Shown piece by piece: positions 1 to 8,038 of a stretch of DNA of 64,000 nt. Location of the stretch: contig JASGHK010000001.1 of the NCBI GenBank assembly GCA_049841135.1, forward strand, positions 62,001 to 126,000, written 5' to 3'. The stretch comes from JACRCT01 sp049841135. GTDB taxonomy: Bacteria; Myxococcota; Myxococcia; Myxococcales; UBA5297. A model generated the notes under the pieces. That model saw only the letters and a list, made by a program, of their open reading frames with translations, searched no databases and was not told where the DNA came from. The first letter of the stretch is position 1. Each line of letters opens with the position of its first letter. The translations under genes were made by a program, and so were the position numbers.

Positions 1-144
1 GCCGATGACGGTGTGCGTCTTGCCGGCGTCGCCCAGCTTCCAGGCGAAGTCGATGACGCCGATGACTTCCTTGTCGTCGACGGGCCGGTACTCGTGCGAC
101 CCGTCGGCGGCAGAGACGTAGAGGGCTCGGTAGTTCCTTGGCAT
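1..144 (-). CDS. Hypothetical protein, N-terminal part only
   Basis: Only the first 48 codons lie in the window; the gene runs off the left edge. It starts with ATG at 142-144, reading MPRNYRALYVSAADGSHEYR, and stays open to the edge. I see no signal peptide, membrane segment or known motif. It begins 9 bases after the stop of the flippase-like gene on the same strand, so the two are probably co-transcribed. The family is not recognised and no function is assigned. Confidence 0.55.
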   Translation of the reverse strand, partial: MPRNYRALYVSAADGSHEYRPVDDKEVIGVIDFAWKLGDAGKTHTVIG

Positions 145-153
145 GCGCGGAGT

Positions 154-1188
154 CTAGCTGAAGTCGCGCGCGGGTCGGCGCGCCCCGAGCGGTCGGTTGC
201 GCGGCCGGCGCGGAGCCAGCGCCAAGGCCACCAGCCCCACGGGGATCTGGATGAGCTGGCCGACGCGCTGGACCAGGCCGAGCACGAGGCCGCTCTGCGG
301 ATCCAGGCCGACCAGGCCGAAGAAGACGCCGAGCGAGCCTTCCTGGACGCCGAGCTGGCTGGGAATGAAGGTGAAGAGCGCATTGGCCGCGATGGGCGCC
401 GCGGAGACGATGAGCGCCTCGGCCGGCGACGCGGGCACGTGCAGGAGCCGCAGGCCGATCCGAATCTCCGCGGCCAGGAAGAGGCGCGAGGCGAACTGGA
501 TGGCGGTCGCCTGGAGCACGCAGATCGGCCGGTCGCGCCAGAGGCCGCGCAGCGCCTCGTCGACCGCCTGGGCGTCCGGCACCTTGCCCGCCATGGACTT
601 GAAGCCGACCTTGCGCAGCACCTGGACGAAGGGCACCGAGACGCCGGCGCGCGCGGTGAGCCACACGAGCCCCAACGCGAGCAGCACGGTGGCCAGCGCG
701 ACGGCGAGCGCCAGCCACTCCAGCCGGCGGGGCAGGGCGAGCCAGAACACGGCCACGGCGATCGCCAGCAGCAGGAAGACGAGGTCGGCCAGGATGAGCA
801 GCGCGTTGTCGAGGATGATGGCCGGGACGGCGCGCTGCCGGTTCTCGGGCGCGACCCACAGCAACCGAGCAGCTTCGCCGCCGATCCCCAGGGCGGGGAT
901 GGTCAGGTTGAGCGCGGACGCCGCCAGCCGGCTGGCCACCGCGGCGCCGATACCCAAGCGCGAGCCCGGCTCCATCAGCGGCAGGATGGCCAGGGCGCGC
1001 ACGCACAGCCCCGCGAGCGAGGCCGCCGGCATCAGGAGGAACGCCGGGCCGATGCGGCCGAGGCTGCCCACGATGGTGCCCAGGCCGACCCGGTGCAGCA
1101 GGTAGGCGAAGACGGCGATGCCCAGCGCCAGGGACAGGGGACGCCAGGACCGGGCGAGGAGCTGCTTGAGCCTCGGAATAGGCCGCAC
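154..1188 (-). CDS. Flippase-like integral membrane protein (LPG-synthase TM/UPF0104 family)
   Basis: A 344-residue polytopic membrane protein with about eight hydrophobic segments. It has the layout of the lysylphosphatidylglycerol synthase transmembrane (UPF0104, AglD-like) family: an early Arg/Lys-rich start followed by a helix, an 'ALNLTIPALGIGGEAARLL' segment near residue 90, and a late 'FTFIPSQLGVQEGSLGVFFG' segment where the family has its conserved P-x-x-x-G-x-x-E/Q-G pattern. Such proteins are thought to move lipid-linked substrates or act as the membrane half of lipid-modifying enzymes; the substrate here is unknown. The frame stays open upstream, but that part is Arg/Pro-rich antisense of the M23 gene. 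I chose GTG at 1186-1188, just before the first basic/hydrophobic stretch; the start is uncertain. Confidence 0.75.
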   Translation of the reverse strand: MRPIPRLKQLLARSWRPLSLALGIAVFAYLLHRVGLGTIVGSLGRIGPAFLLMPAASLAGLCVRALAILPLMEPGSRLGIGAAVASRLAASALNLTIPALGIGGEAARLLWVAPENRQRAVPAIILDNALLILADLVFLLLAIAVAVFWLALPRRLEWLALAVALATVLLALGLVWLTARAGVSVPFVQVLRKVGFKSMAGKVPDAQAVDEALRGLWRDRPICVLQATAIQFASRLFLAAEIRIGLRLLHVPASPAEALIVSAAPIAANALFTFIPSQLGVQEGSLGVFFGLVGLDPQSGLVLGLVQRVGQLIQIPVGLVALALAPRRPRNRPLGARRPARDFS

Positions 1189-1295
1189 GCCTTGAGGTTT
1201 GGGCCGGTAGAGGACGGTTTCACCCTCAGCCAGGCGGCCACCCCCTCGGACGAGTTCTTGGGCGATGCCGAAAGGCGGGCCAGAATCGGAGAGGC

Positions 1296-2181
1296 ATGCA
1301 CCCGGTCCCTCACACCTCGTCCGCCAAGGCGGTGCTTTCTGCCGCCTCGCTGCTGCTCCTCTCGCTCTCGTTCTGGAGCCCAGACGCCTGGTCGCAAACC
1401 GCTGGCAGCGGCGCCGCGGCCGTGGCGCACGCCGGAGTCGACGCTGGCGCGGTCGCGGACGCCGGCTCGCCGGTGGTCTGTCCCGACCCGGAGATCGTCC
1501 AAGGTGCGGTCGAGGCGGACGCGAAGCTGCGCGCGACCAACGAGTGCCTTCCCGAGGAAGCTCGAGCGCCTCACCGCCGCCGTGAAGATGTACGACCAGT
1601 GCGCGGGCACGGTCCGGCCGGCCAAGACCTGGGTCTTCCCGCTCGCCAACATCCCGCCCGGCGAGGCCATCGGCGGCGACGGAAAGGGGTTCATCAAGAA
1701 CCCGGGGATCAAGTGCTTCGTGACCCCGTGGGCGGGCCACCCGGCGCACGACCTGTTCGTCGACGACCCGTACCACAAGAACGTCGACCGCAAGGGCAAG
1801 CCGTTTCCCACGCTCGCCGTCGAGGACGCCTACGTGCTGGTGGCCCACGACGGCTGGACCGTGGAGGACAAGACCCGGGGCGGCAACTACGTGATGCTCT
1901 ACCTGCCGGGCCGCAAGCAGGTCACCTACTACGCGCACCTGGACAAGGTGATGGTGAAGGCGGGCGACAAGGTGACCGCCGGGCAGGTCCTGGGGACCAT
2001 CGGGCGCACGGGCAAGAACGCGATGCCGCGGCGCTCGCAGACCCACCTCCACTTCGGCCTGTGGGACATCGACGGGTTCAAGCCGGTGAACAGCTACTCG
2101 ATGCTCCGCTCGGCGAAGGTCCTCGTCGTCGACCTCACGGCACCTTCAGCTCCACCGACTGGGTCGGCGGCTTCGAAGTGA
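1296..2181 (+). CDS. M23-family metallopeptidase, secreted (one frameshift)
   Basis: Probable cell-wall peptidase of the LytM/M23 type. The N-terminus (ATG at 1296) is a signal peptide with a long Leu/Ser-rich core ending near 'DAWSQ', followed by an Ala/Gly linker. The catalytic half is in another frame from about 1565 and contains 'YYAHLDKVMVKAGDKVTAGQ', 'LGTIGRTG' and 'THLHFGLWD', matching the M23 blocks in which HxH binds zinc. The frame changes at 1557-1563 (GAAGCTC); restoring two bases (GAAGAGCTC) joins the halves into 295 codons. It is divergent from the flippase-like gene and its last 47 bases overlap the convergent lipoprotein gene. The canonical first zinc ligand (HxxxD) is replaced by 'HPAHDLFVDD', which still supplies H and D. 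Confidence 0.8.
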
Positions 2182-3544
2182 AGGTGGCCTGAGGCGGGGT
2201 AGGCGAGAAGGGGTTCATCGCCCAGGCCAGGGCGTCGGTGACCGGGTTGCCGGTGGCGCTGGCGTCGAGGCTCGTGAAGGCGCGCACGTCGAAGGTGGCG
2301 TTGTCCTTGAGCGCCACGGCGGCGAAGGTGCCGCCCAGGGTCCCGTCCGCGCCGGGGAGCAGCAGCGTGGGCATCAGGATGAGCTGGGCCTTGATGCCGC
2401 CCATGCCGAAGGTCAGGTTGCGCACGGCGACGGCGCCCCAGCCGAAGAACGCCGGGGTCGCCGGGGTGTAGGTGATCGTCCCGTCGAGCGCGGTCCGCCC
2501 ATAGGCGAAGTCGGCGACCACGACCTCGTCCGCGGCGCAATCCTTGGCGCTGCTCAGGTCCACCAGCAGGTTGAGCGAGATGCCGGCGCCGGCGCCGATG
2601 AGCGCCGGGACCGGCATGTACATCGACGGCGTGAGGTCGGTGATGAGGTAGGTGTAGCTCTTGTCGGTGTCGTTGGTGGTGACCCGGTAACCGTTGCTGA
2701 AGGCGGTCAGGAGCGTCTGCGGGTCGGTGCCGGCGCCGCCCTGGAGCAGCGCCGGGTCGAGCGCCGCCACCGAGAGGTTCTGGTTGGCGATGGGGACCGG
2801 GAAGCTCACCGTGCCCTTGAGGGTGCACAGGCCAGGCTGCGAGGCGGCGATGTAGAGGCGCACGCCCTCGAGGCTCGCGCGGAAGGGGTCGTTGAGGTCG
2901 AGGTCGAAGCCGTAGGGCGTGCCGTCCAGGTCGAGGAAGGGGATGAACTGGCCGTCCTGGTTGGTGTCGGCGATGGCCTGCAGGCGGTGCGTGCCGGTCG
3001 TAAGGTCGGTGACGGTGAAGGGGACCTCGCCCTTCTGCGCGACGAGCCCGAGGGGAAGGGTGCCCAGGTCGGCGGCCACGGCGATCTCGTTGCCGGCCGC
3101 AAGCTCGCCGAGGACGACCACGCCGCTCACCGTGCCCTTGGGGCCGCCGGCGCGCACGTACATCACGCTGCGGGCGTCTTCGCGGGCGCCGTCTTCGGTC
3201 TTCGAGAAGAGTGCCAGCGTGGTGGTCTGGTCGAAGGTGAGGTGGAAGGGCGCCGGCTTCGCCTGGACCGTGGGGCTCTGCTTGGGGTCGCTGCCGTCGG
3301 TGGTGAAGTAGACGGTGGCGGGCTTGTCGGTGGTGAAGGTGACTTCGACCGAGCCGTTGAAGGGGCCAGGCGGCGGCTCGAGCGTCGTCCGGGCAGGCTG
3401 AGGCGGAATGGAAGCGTCCGGTGGAATGACGACGACCGTCGCGTCCGGCGGCGTCTCGTCGTCGTCCTTGTCATTGTCCAGGTAGGTGCGACCGCAGGCC
3501 GAAAGGATCAGCAGGACGGCGAAGAGGGCGAGGCGCAGCTGCAT
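2135..3544 (-). CDS. Lipoprotein with CHB_HEX_C-like domain
   Basis: A 469-residue predicted lipoprotein. It begins with a short signal peptide ending in the lipobox-like 'LILSACG', so it should be lipidated at Cys17. A low-complexity Asp/Pro linker follows. Residues about 55-130 ('GSVEVTFTTDKPATVYFTTDGSDPKQS' region) match the chitobiase/beta-hexosaminidase C-terminal type beta-sandwich often appended to secreted proteins. The rest is beta-rich: a carboxypeptidase-regulatory-like segment with Asp-rich 'DTNQDGQF' and 'DLDLNDPF' turns that could bind calcium, then unrecognised sequence. There is no catalytic motif. The gene ends convergently inside the 3' end of the M23 gene. A structural or ligand-binding surface role is inferred. 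Confidence 0.75.
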   Translation of the reverse strand: MQLRLALFAVLLILSACGRTYLDNDKDDDETPPDATVVVIPPDASIPPQPARTTLEPPPGPFNGSVEVTFTTDKPATVYFTTDGSDPKQSPTVQAKPAPFHLTFDQTTTLALFSKTEDGAREDARSVMYVRAGGPKGTVSGVVVLGELAAGNEIAVAADLGTLPLGLVAQKGEVPFTVTDLTTGTHRLQAIADTNQDGQFIPFLDLDGTPYGFDLDLNDPFRASLEGVRLYIAASQPGLCTLKGTVSFPVPIANQNLSVAALDPALLQGGAGTDPQTLLTAFSNGYRVTTNDTDKSYTYLITDLTPSMYMPVPALIGAGAGISLNLLVDLSSAKDCAADEVVVADFAYGRTALDGTITYTPATPAFFGWGAVAVRNLTFGMGGIKAQLILMPTLLLPGADGTLGGTFAAVALKDNATFDVRAFTSLDASATGNPVTDALAWAMNPFSPTPPQATFTSKPPTQSVELKVP

Positions 3545-3589
3545 GGGGCGCTCCGTTGAGAAGGCCCCGGATTCTAGCGCCCCCGGCGA

Positions 3590-4081
3590 TTACCTGCTGC
3601 CCTCGAGCAAGGCCTGGGCACGCCTGCTGAAGAAGCTCCGGTCCCGCGCTCCCGTGGCCGAGCCGACGACGCGGCCGTCCCGGGTGACGAAGGCGGTGGC
3701 CGGAACGCCCCGAGCGCCGAAAGGAGCGAGGACCTCGTCGGTGGTGATGGCGACGGTCCCCTCGAGGCCCAGCTCGAGGACCGCGTCGCGCACCTCGGCG
3801 GCATCAGGCTCCATCGACAAGGCCAGGAAGCCCACGCCCCTGGACTCCCACTCCCTGCGCGCCGCTTCGAGCTCGGGGAACTCCCGAGCGCAGACGCCTC
3901 AACCGGGCACCCAGAGATGGATGATCCACGGCTTGTCCGCGAGCGTCCCCGAGTCGATGGCCTTGCCGTCCAGAGTCGTCGCCGCGAACTTCGGCAGCGG
4001 CCGGTCGAGGCGGTCGTACTTCTCGCAGGCGGCGAGGGCCAGGGCGAGACCGACAAGCAGGGCGGACGCGGCGGAGCGCAT
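3590..4081 (-). CDS. Candidate selenoprotein: thioredoxin/TlpA-like lipoprotein with UGVC redox motif
   Basis: Two open stretches in the same frame are separated by one TGA (3899-3901). Read through, they form a 163-residue protein: a signal peptide with lipobox-like 'LALAACE', then a thioredoxin-fold segment 'IIHLWVP-G-U-G-V-C-AREFPELE'. TlpA/redoxin proteins have C-x-x-C at exactly this place, so TGA replaces the first, nucleophilic Cys. Downstream of TGA the fold continues normally, including the cis-Pro region 'GARGVPATAFVTRDGRVVG', and ends at TAG. A 7-bp hairpin starts 10 bases after the TGA (separate entry). A true stop would leave a 60-residue fragment ending at the active site. It lies 80 bases after korC on the same strand. 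The alternative is a TGC-to-TGA mutation or sequencing error. Confidence 0.75.
3871..3889 (-). promoter_or_regulatory. Candidate bacterial SECIS hairpin
   Basis: On the minus-strand mRNA, GCTCGGG and CCCGAGC form a perfect 7-bp stem closed by the five-base loop AGTTC. Sixteen bases separate the TGA from the loop. As I recall it, the bacterial SECIS consensus asks for a stem-loop shortly downstream of UGA (apical loop about 16-37 bases away) with a G among the first two loop bases; here G is second and is followed by U. The hairpin lies inside coding sequence, as bacterial SECIS elements do. GC-rich coding DNA can form such stems by chance, so it is supportive rather than decisive. Confidence 0.6.
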
Positions 4082-4161
4082 GTCGGATAAGAGTCCGGCG
4101 GGCGGAAAAGGATTCCGCCCGCCGGCAAACCTCAGCTCACGAGGCAGGGAGGGGTGAGGCG

Positions 4162-4698
4162 CTACTTGCCGGCCTCGAGGCCCTTGCGGAACGCCTTGAC
4201 GTTCACCTCGGCGGCGCCCTTCTTGCCTTCGAAGGTGACCTCGATGGCGTGCTCGACGGTCTCGGGCTTGACGACCTTGGTCGCCGCCACGTAGGCGCCG
4301 AGCATCACCATGTTGGCGGCCTTGCCGCTGCCTTCCTTCTCGGCCAGCACGTTGGCCTCGACGTAGACGACCTTGAGGTCCTTGCGCTGCACCTTGCGGT
4401 CGATGAGCGAGGTGTTGACGACGATGAGGCCGTTGTCGACCACCCCGGGCTCGAACTTGTCGATCGACTGCTTGTTCATCACGATCGCGGCCTGGTTGCG
4501 CTTGAGCACCGGCGAGCCGATCGGCTCGTCGTCGATGATCACCACGCAGTTCGCGGTGCCGCCGCGCATCTCCGGGCCGTAGGAGGGCATCCAGGTGACG
4601 TTGCGGCCTTCTTCCATCGCGGCCTTCGCGAGGATCTTGCCGATCGCCATCAGGCCCTGTCCGCCGAACCCGGCCATCACGATGTCTGACGATGCCAT
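4162..4698 (-). CDS. korC: 2-oxoacid:ferredoxin oxidoreductase, gamma subunit
   Basis: A 178-residue gamma subunit of a 2-oxoglutarate/2-oxoacid:acceptor oxidoreductase. It opens with 'VMAGFGGQGLMAIGKILAKA', the Gly-rich motif typical of KorC/PorG, followed by 'SYGPEMRGGTANC', also diagnostic. Together with KorA and KorB it would catalyse CoA-dependent oxidative decarboxylation (or the reverse) with ferredoxin as electron acceptor, in the cytoplasm. The start is ATG at 4696-4698, preceded by AAGGAAAC. It is the last of four kor genes in the order D-A-B-C. I choose Kor over Por because of the separate short ferredoxin subunit and the split alpha and beta subunits. The exact oxoacid cannot be told from sequence alone. 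Confidence 0.9.
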   Translation of the reverse strand: MASSDIVMAGFGGQGLMAIGKILAKAAMEEGRNVTWMPSYGPEMRGGTANCVVIIDDEPIGSPVLKRNQAAIVMNKQSIDKFEPGVVDNGLIVVNTSLIDRKVQRKDLKVVYVEANVLAEKEGSGKAANMVMLGAYVAATKVVKPETVEHAIEVTFEGKKGAAEVNVKAFRKGLEAGK

Positions 4699-4742
4699 GG
4701 TCTTGTTTCCTTTGGAGAGTGTGGTTGTCCGTCGGTCGCGCC

Positions 4743-5546
4743 TTACTTCTTGTCGTCGCTGACCTTCAGGTCCGGCTTGTAGGGCTTGGCCTGCTCGGGC
4801 ATCGCCGCCGGCTCGCGGAACACCTGCATCGGGAAGAACGGGACCATGTTGCGGTCCAGCCACTGCGTCGAGTTCTCCGGCGTCAGGCCCCAACCCGTCG
4901 GGCAGGTGGAGAGCAGCTCCACGAAGGTGAACCCCTCGTGCTGCAGCTCGAACGCCTGGCGGATGAGCTTCTTGGCCTTGTTGATGTGCTTGGGGGCGTG
5001 CAGCGCGCCGCGGGCGATGAACTTGGGCTCGACCAGCGTGTTGAGCATCTCGCACATGCGGATGGGGTGGCCGCACAAGAGCGTGTCGCGGCCGTAGGGC
5101 GAGGTGGTGGTGCGCATGCCCGGCAGCGTGGTCGGGGCCATCTGGCCGCCGGTCATGCCGTAGATGGCGTTGTTGATGAAGATGACGGTGATCTTCTCGC
5201 CGCGGTTGGCGGCGTGGACGATCTCCGCCATGCCGATGGACGCCAGGTCGCCGTCGCCCTGGTAGGTGAAGACGTAGCGGTCCTGCGGCAGCACGCGGCG
5301 GGCGCCGGTGGCCACCGCGGGGGCGCGGCCGTGCGCCGCCTGGTGCCAGTCGATGTGCATGAACTGGTAGGCGAGCACCGAGCAGCCCACCGGGCAGACG
5401 CCGATGGTCTTGTCCTGGATGTTCATCTCCTCGATGACGTCGGCGATGAGGCGGTGCGCCACGCCGTGCGTGCAGCCGGGGCAGTAGGACAGGTGCGCGT
5501 CGGTGAGGACCTTCGACCTCTTGAAGACGACTTGTTCGTTGGCCAT
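4743..5546 (-). CDS. korB: 2-oxoacid:ferredoxin oxidoreductase, beta subunit (TPP-binding)
   Basis: The 267-residue TPP-binding beta subunit. 'SYCPGCTHG' near residue 20 is the conserved CxxC with GH-like turn of KorB. 'YQGDGDLASIG' followed by 'FINNAIYGMTGGQMAPT' is the GDG(x)n-N TPP/Mg motif and its extension. 'GVCPVGCSV' and the C-terminal 'STCPTGW' add conserved Cys residues. The start is ATG at 5544-5546 with GGAG eight bases upstream; an in-frame ATG four codons earlier is less well placed. It sits 51 bases after korA and 44 before korC, so it belongs to one operon. Length fits family members of 265-290 residues. Confidence 0.92.
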   Translation of the reverse strand: MANEQVVFKRSKVLTDAHLSYCPGCTHGVAHRLIADVIEEMNIQDKTIGVCPVGCSVLAYQFMHIDWHQAAHGRAPAVATGARRVLPQDRYVFTYQGDGDLASIGMAEIVHAANRGEKITVIFINNAIYGMTGGQMAPTTLPGMRTTTSPYGRDTLLCGHPIRMCEMLNTLVEPKFIARGALHAPKHINKAKKLIRQAFELQHEGFTFVELLSTCPTGWGLTPENSTQWLDRNMVPFFPMQVFREPAAMPEQAKPYKPDLKVSDDKK

Positions 5547-5597
5547 GGGGGACTCCAAGACGCCGGCACGCGGCCGGCGATCCGGAAAAAGGTGGGC

Positions 5598-6665
5598 CTA
5601 GAGCGAGGCCTGGAGCTGCTTGACCTGGGCGATGATCTCCTCGACGGTCGGGACGATGCCGCCGGTGTGCCCGAAGAACTTCACCGGGCGCTTGTTCTCC
5701 ACGGCGAAGCGGACGTCGTCGATCATCTGGCCCTTGCTCATCTCGATGGTCAGGAAGACCTTCGTCGCCTCCACGTGCTTCTTGAGCGCCTCGTACGGGA
5801 ACGGCCAGGCGGTGATGGGGCGGAACATGCCCACCTTGATGCCCTGCTTGCGCAGCTCGCGCATCGCCGTCTTGCAGATGCGCGCGGTGGTGCCGTAGGC
5901 GCACAGGACGATCTGCGGGTGGTCCTCGAGCTGGTAGTCCTCCCAGCGTTGTTCCTTGGCCTCCATCACGTCGAACTTCTTGAACAGGTGCTCGACGTGC
6001 TGCTCCATGACCTCCGGGTCGAGGAAGAGCGAGTTGATGATGTTGCGCTCGCGGGTCGCCGGCTTGCCGGTAGCCGCCCAGGGCTTGTCGAACTTCTTGG
6101 GCTCGCCCTCCGGGAAGGTGACCGGCTCCATCATCTGGCCGATGAGGCCGTCGCCGATGACCGTCACCGGGTTGCGGTACTGGTCGGCGAGGTCGAAGGC
6201 CAGGTTCATCATGTCCACCGTCTCCTGCACGGTGGCCGGGGCGAGCACGATGGACTTCTTGTCGCCGTGCCCGAAGCCCTTGGTGTGCATGTGGTAGTCG
6301 CCCTGGCTGGGGGCGATGTCGCCCAGGCCCGGGCCGCCGCGCATGATGTTGACGATGACCACCGGGACTTCGGCGCCGACCAGGTAGCTGAAGCCCTCGC
6401 TCATCAGCGCCACGCCGGGCGAGGAGGAGCTGGTCATGACCCGCACGCCGCTGCCGCCGGCGCCGTAGAGCATGTTCGCCGCCGAGACCTCGCTCTCGGC
6501 CTGCAGGTAGACGCCGCCGACCTGCGGCAGGCGCTTGGACATGTACTCGGGGATCTCGTTCTGCGGCGTGATGGGGTAGCCGAAGAAGTACTTGCAGCCG
6601 GCGCGGATCGCCGCCTCGGCGATCGCCTCGGTGCCCTTCATGAGCATCCGTTTCTGGGTTGCCAT
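5598..6665 (-). CDS. korA: 2-oxoacid:ferredoxin oxidoreductase, alpha subunit
   Basis: The 355-residue alpha subunit (pyruvate/ketoisovalerate oxidoreductase alpha-like, without a fused gamma domain). The N-terminus has 'GTEAIAEAAIRAGCKYFFGYPITPQNEI', characteristic of the family, followed by 'QAESEVSAANMLYGA' and 'TSSSSPGVALMSEG', which shape the TPP site together with KorB. The C-terminal domain carries 'AYGTTARICKTAMRELRKQGIKVG' and ends 'FFGHTGGIVPT'. It starts at ATG 6663-6665, with AAGGAAC upstream. Spacing to korD is about 50 bases. With KorB and KorC it would make the core enzyme, passing electrons to the KorD ferredoxin and on to soluble ferredoxin. Confidence 0.92.
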   Translation of the reverse strand: MATQKRMLMKGTEAIAEAAIRAGCKYFFGYPITPQNEIPEYMSKRLPQVGGVYLQAESEVSAANMLYGAGGSGVRVMTSSSSPGVALMSEGFSYLVGAEVPVVIVNIMRGGPGLGDIAPSQGDYHMHTKGFGHGDKKSIVLAPATVQETVDMMNLAFDLADQYRNPVTVIGDGLIGQMMEPVTFPEGEPKKFDKPWAATGKPATRERNIINSLFLDPEVMEQHVEHLFKKFDVMEAKEQRWEDYQLEDHPQIVLCAYGTTARICKTAMRELRKQGIKVGMFRPITAWPFPYEALKKHVEATKVFLTIEMSKGQMIDDVRFAVENKRPVKFFGHTGGIVPTVEEIIAQVKQLQASL

Positions 6666-6716
6666 GGGAAGTTCCTTGGGAAGAGGGCTTTTCGAAGAGG
6701 GAAGGGCTTGCGAGAA

Positions 6717-6944
6717 TCAACCGGCCTTCTTGGCCTTGATCTCCTTGTAGACGGCGATGGCCGCCTCGGGGCAGACGGTGGCGCACAGGGCGCACGCCGT
6801 GCACTTCTCCTGATCGTGGATGGCGATGGGGTGGTAGCCCTTGGCGTTGAGCTCCTCCGCCAGGTCCAGCAGGTGGAAGTTGCAGGTGCTGATGCACAAC
6901 CGGCACGCTTTGCACCGGTCCTTGTCGATCTCCAGGCGGTTCAT
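6717..6944 (-). CDS. korD: 2-oxoacid:ferredoxin oxidoreductase, delta (2[4Fe-4S] ferredoxin) subunit
   Basis: A 75-residue ferredoxin-like protein with two classical clusters: 'CKACRLCISTC' near residue 11 and 'CTACALCATVCP' near residue 48, each able to bind one [4Fe-4S]. It is the electron-transfer subunit of the Kor complex encoded downstream. Its ATG overlaps the stop of the preceding P-loop ATPase gene (ATGA, 6941-6944), implying translational coupling. Being the first kor subunit and this short is typical of the four-subunit KorDABC arrangement in anaerobic bacteria. Confidence 0.92.
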   Translation of the reverse strand: MNRLEIDKDRCKACRLCISTCNFHLLDLAEELNAKGYHPIAIHDQEKCTACALCATVCPEAAIAVYKEIKAKKAG

Positions 6945-7742
6945 GGCGTAGCTCCTCGGGTGGACTGGGATTGCGTCTTCGACGGCGCGAGCACCACGCC
7001 GCCGAGGAAGTGGGGCATCATCCGGCGGCGGATGCCCACGACGGGCGGCAACCCGGGCCGTGCTTCGAAGGTCTCGACGAGGTGCTCGGAGAGGGCGAGC
7101 AGCCGGAGGGGAACGCCCAGCTCGGCGGCGACCGGCCGCGCGAGCTCCAGGCCCCACTCCACGTCCTCGACCGTCGTCTCGTCCATCAGGTGCGTGTTGG
7201 AGATGACGCCGGTGAAGTCGAGGTGCGCCGCGGCGGCGATGCGCCGGGCCTGCTCGACCACCTTCTCCTGGCCGTCCATGAATGGCCGGTGGCGGTTGAG
7301 GACGAGCAACAGGTCGTACTCGGTGCCGCCGATGACGTCGGAGATGGAGCCCAGGGCGCGGGCGCCGACCGGATCGCCGCCGACGTCCAAGACGAGCTGC
7401 GTGTCGGCACGCAGGACCGAGCCGCGCAGCTCGGGCGTGATGATTGGCAGGTCGCTGTTGGCCAGCGCGCCCGGAGGGCAGAGCAGCTCCACGCCCTGCT
7501 TCTTGATGGTGTCGCTGACCTCGCGGGACCGGAAGTAGGGCTTGAGGACGTCGAGGTCGCCGAGGACGGCGCGCTTGATGCCGCTCGTCGCCGCCGTGCC
7601 CTGGACCACCTGCTGGGCCGCCCAGAGGGCGAGGCCGATGGAGAAGCTCGGTCTTGCCGCTGCCGTACGGGCCGACCAGGGCGGTCACCCGGCGCAGCGT
7701 GAAGGCATCGGCAGGACGACGTTCAGTGGGCTCGGCACACAT
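6941..7742 (-). CDS. P-loop NTPase of the kor operon (one frameshift)
   Basis: Predicted ParA/MinD-like or AAA-type ATPase, 267 residues after repair. It starts 'MCAEPTERR' (ATG 7740-7742). The Walker A loop 'ALVGPYGSGKTE' appears near residue 25, then the frame changes at 7643-7649 (GAAGCTC on the plus strand). Restoring two bases gives 'GKTELFSIGLALWAAQQ' and joins the rest. Later, 'LVLDVGGDPVGARALG' resembles a Walker B/switch II strand and 'GVISNTHLMDETT' a nucleotide-base-recognition region. It is the first gene of the kor operon and is translationally coupled to korD. Similar ATPases precede kor genes in other anaerobes as far as I recall; a role in assembly or regulation of the enzyme is inference only. 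Confidence 0.75.
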
Positions 7743-7846
7743 CGGTCAAAGCTCCGTAGCTGCGAAGCTCCCGGACTTGGAGAGGTGACTGCGCGGTCCC
7801 TGCGCGTCCCGACGAGGCGTGCATTCTCTGCCAATGGCCAGGCTTA

Positions 7847-7963
7847 GGCAACCGTGTCGTTCCGTGGGCAGAAGTCGGGAAAAGCCTTGTGCGGACGGGC
7901 GGTTGCCGAGGGGCGAGACCCCTGTAGCAATTTCCAGGATCGCTTTTTCGGGCCTCGGCAACC
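7847..7963 (+). other. Inverted repeats in leader, mutually exclusive pairings
   Basis: The 296-base divergent gap contains GGTTGCCGAGG (7901-7911) and its exact reverse complement CCTCGGCAACC (7953-7963), an 11-bp stem enclosing 41 bases. A competing partner, GGCAACCG at 7847-7854, can pair over 8 bp with 7900-7907, so the middle segment has two alternative partners. The downstream gene starts at 8039. There is no U-run directly after the stem, so it is not a simple terminator. It could be a leader RNA switch, or an operator or repeat for a DNA-binding protein. No known riboswitch class was recognised. Confidence 0.4.
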
Positions 7964-8038
7964 AAAGAGAGAACGCCGGGTTTCACAGCGACGCAGTTTG
8001 CAGGGTCGGCTCGGCTGAACGAATTCGAGGAGGACGGC

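Noticed and set aside
1189..2052. N-terminal extension of the flippase-like protein on the minus strand
   Set aside because: It is Arg/Pro/His-rich antisense of the M23 gene and lacks coding character; the hydrophobic family start is at about 1188.
13..2181. Long plus-strand frame over the first 1.2 kb
   Set aside because: Its first 500 codons are antisense to the flippase-like gene (Asp/Gln/Arg-rich shadow). Only the last ~200 codons are real, as the M23 domain.
3899..3901. Plain pseudogene explanation for the thioredoxin-like lipoprotein
   Set aside because: The codon is TGA exactly at the catalytic Cys, the frame is otherwise kept, and a SECIS-like hairpin follows. It remains possible and is listed as the alternative.
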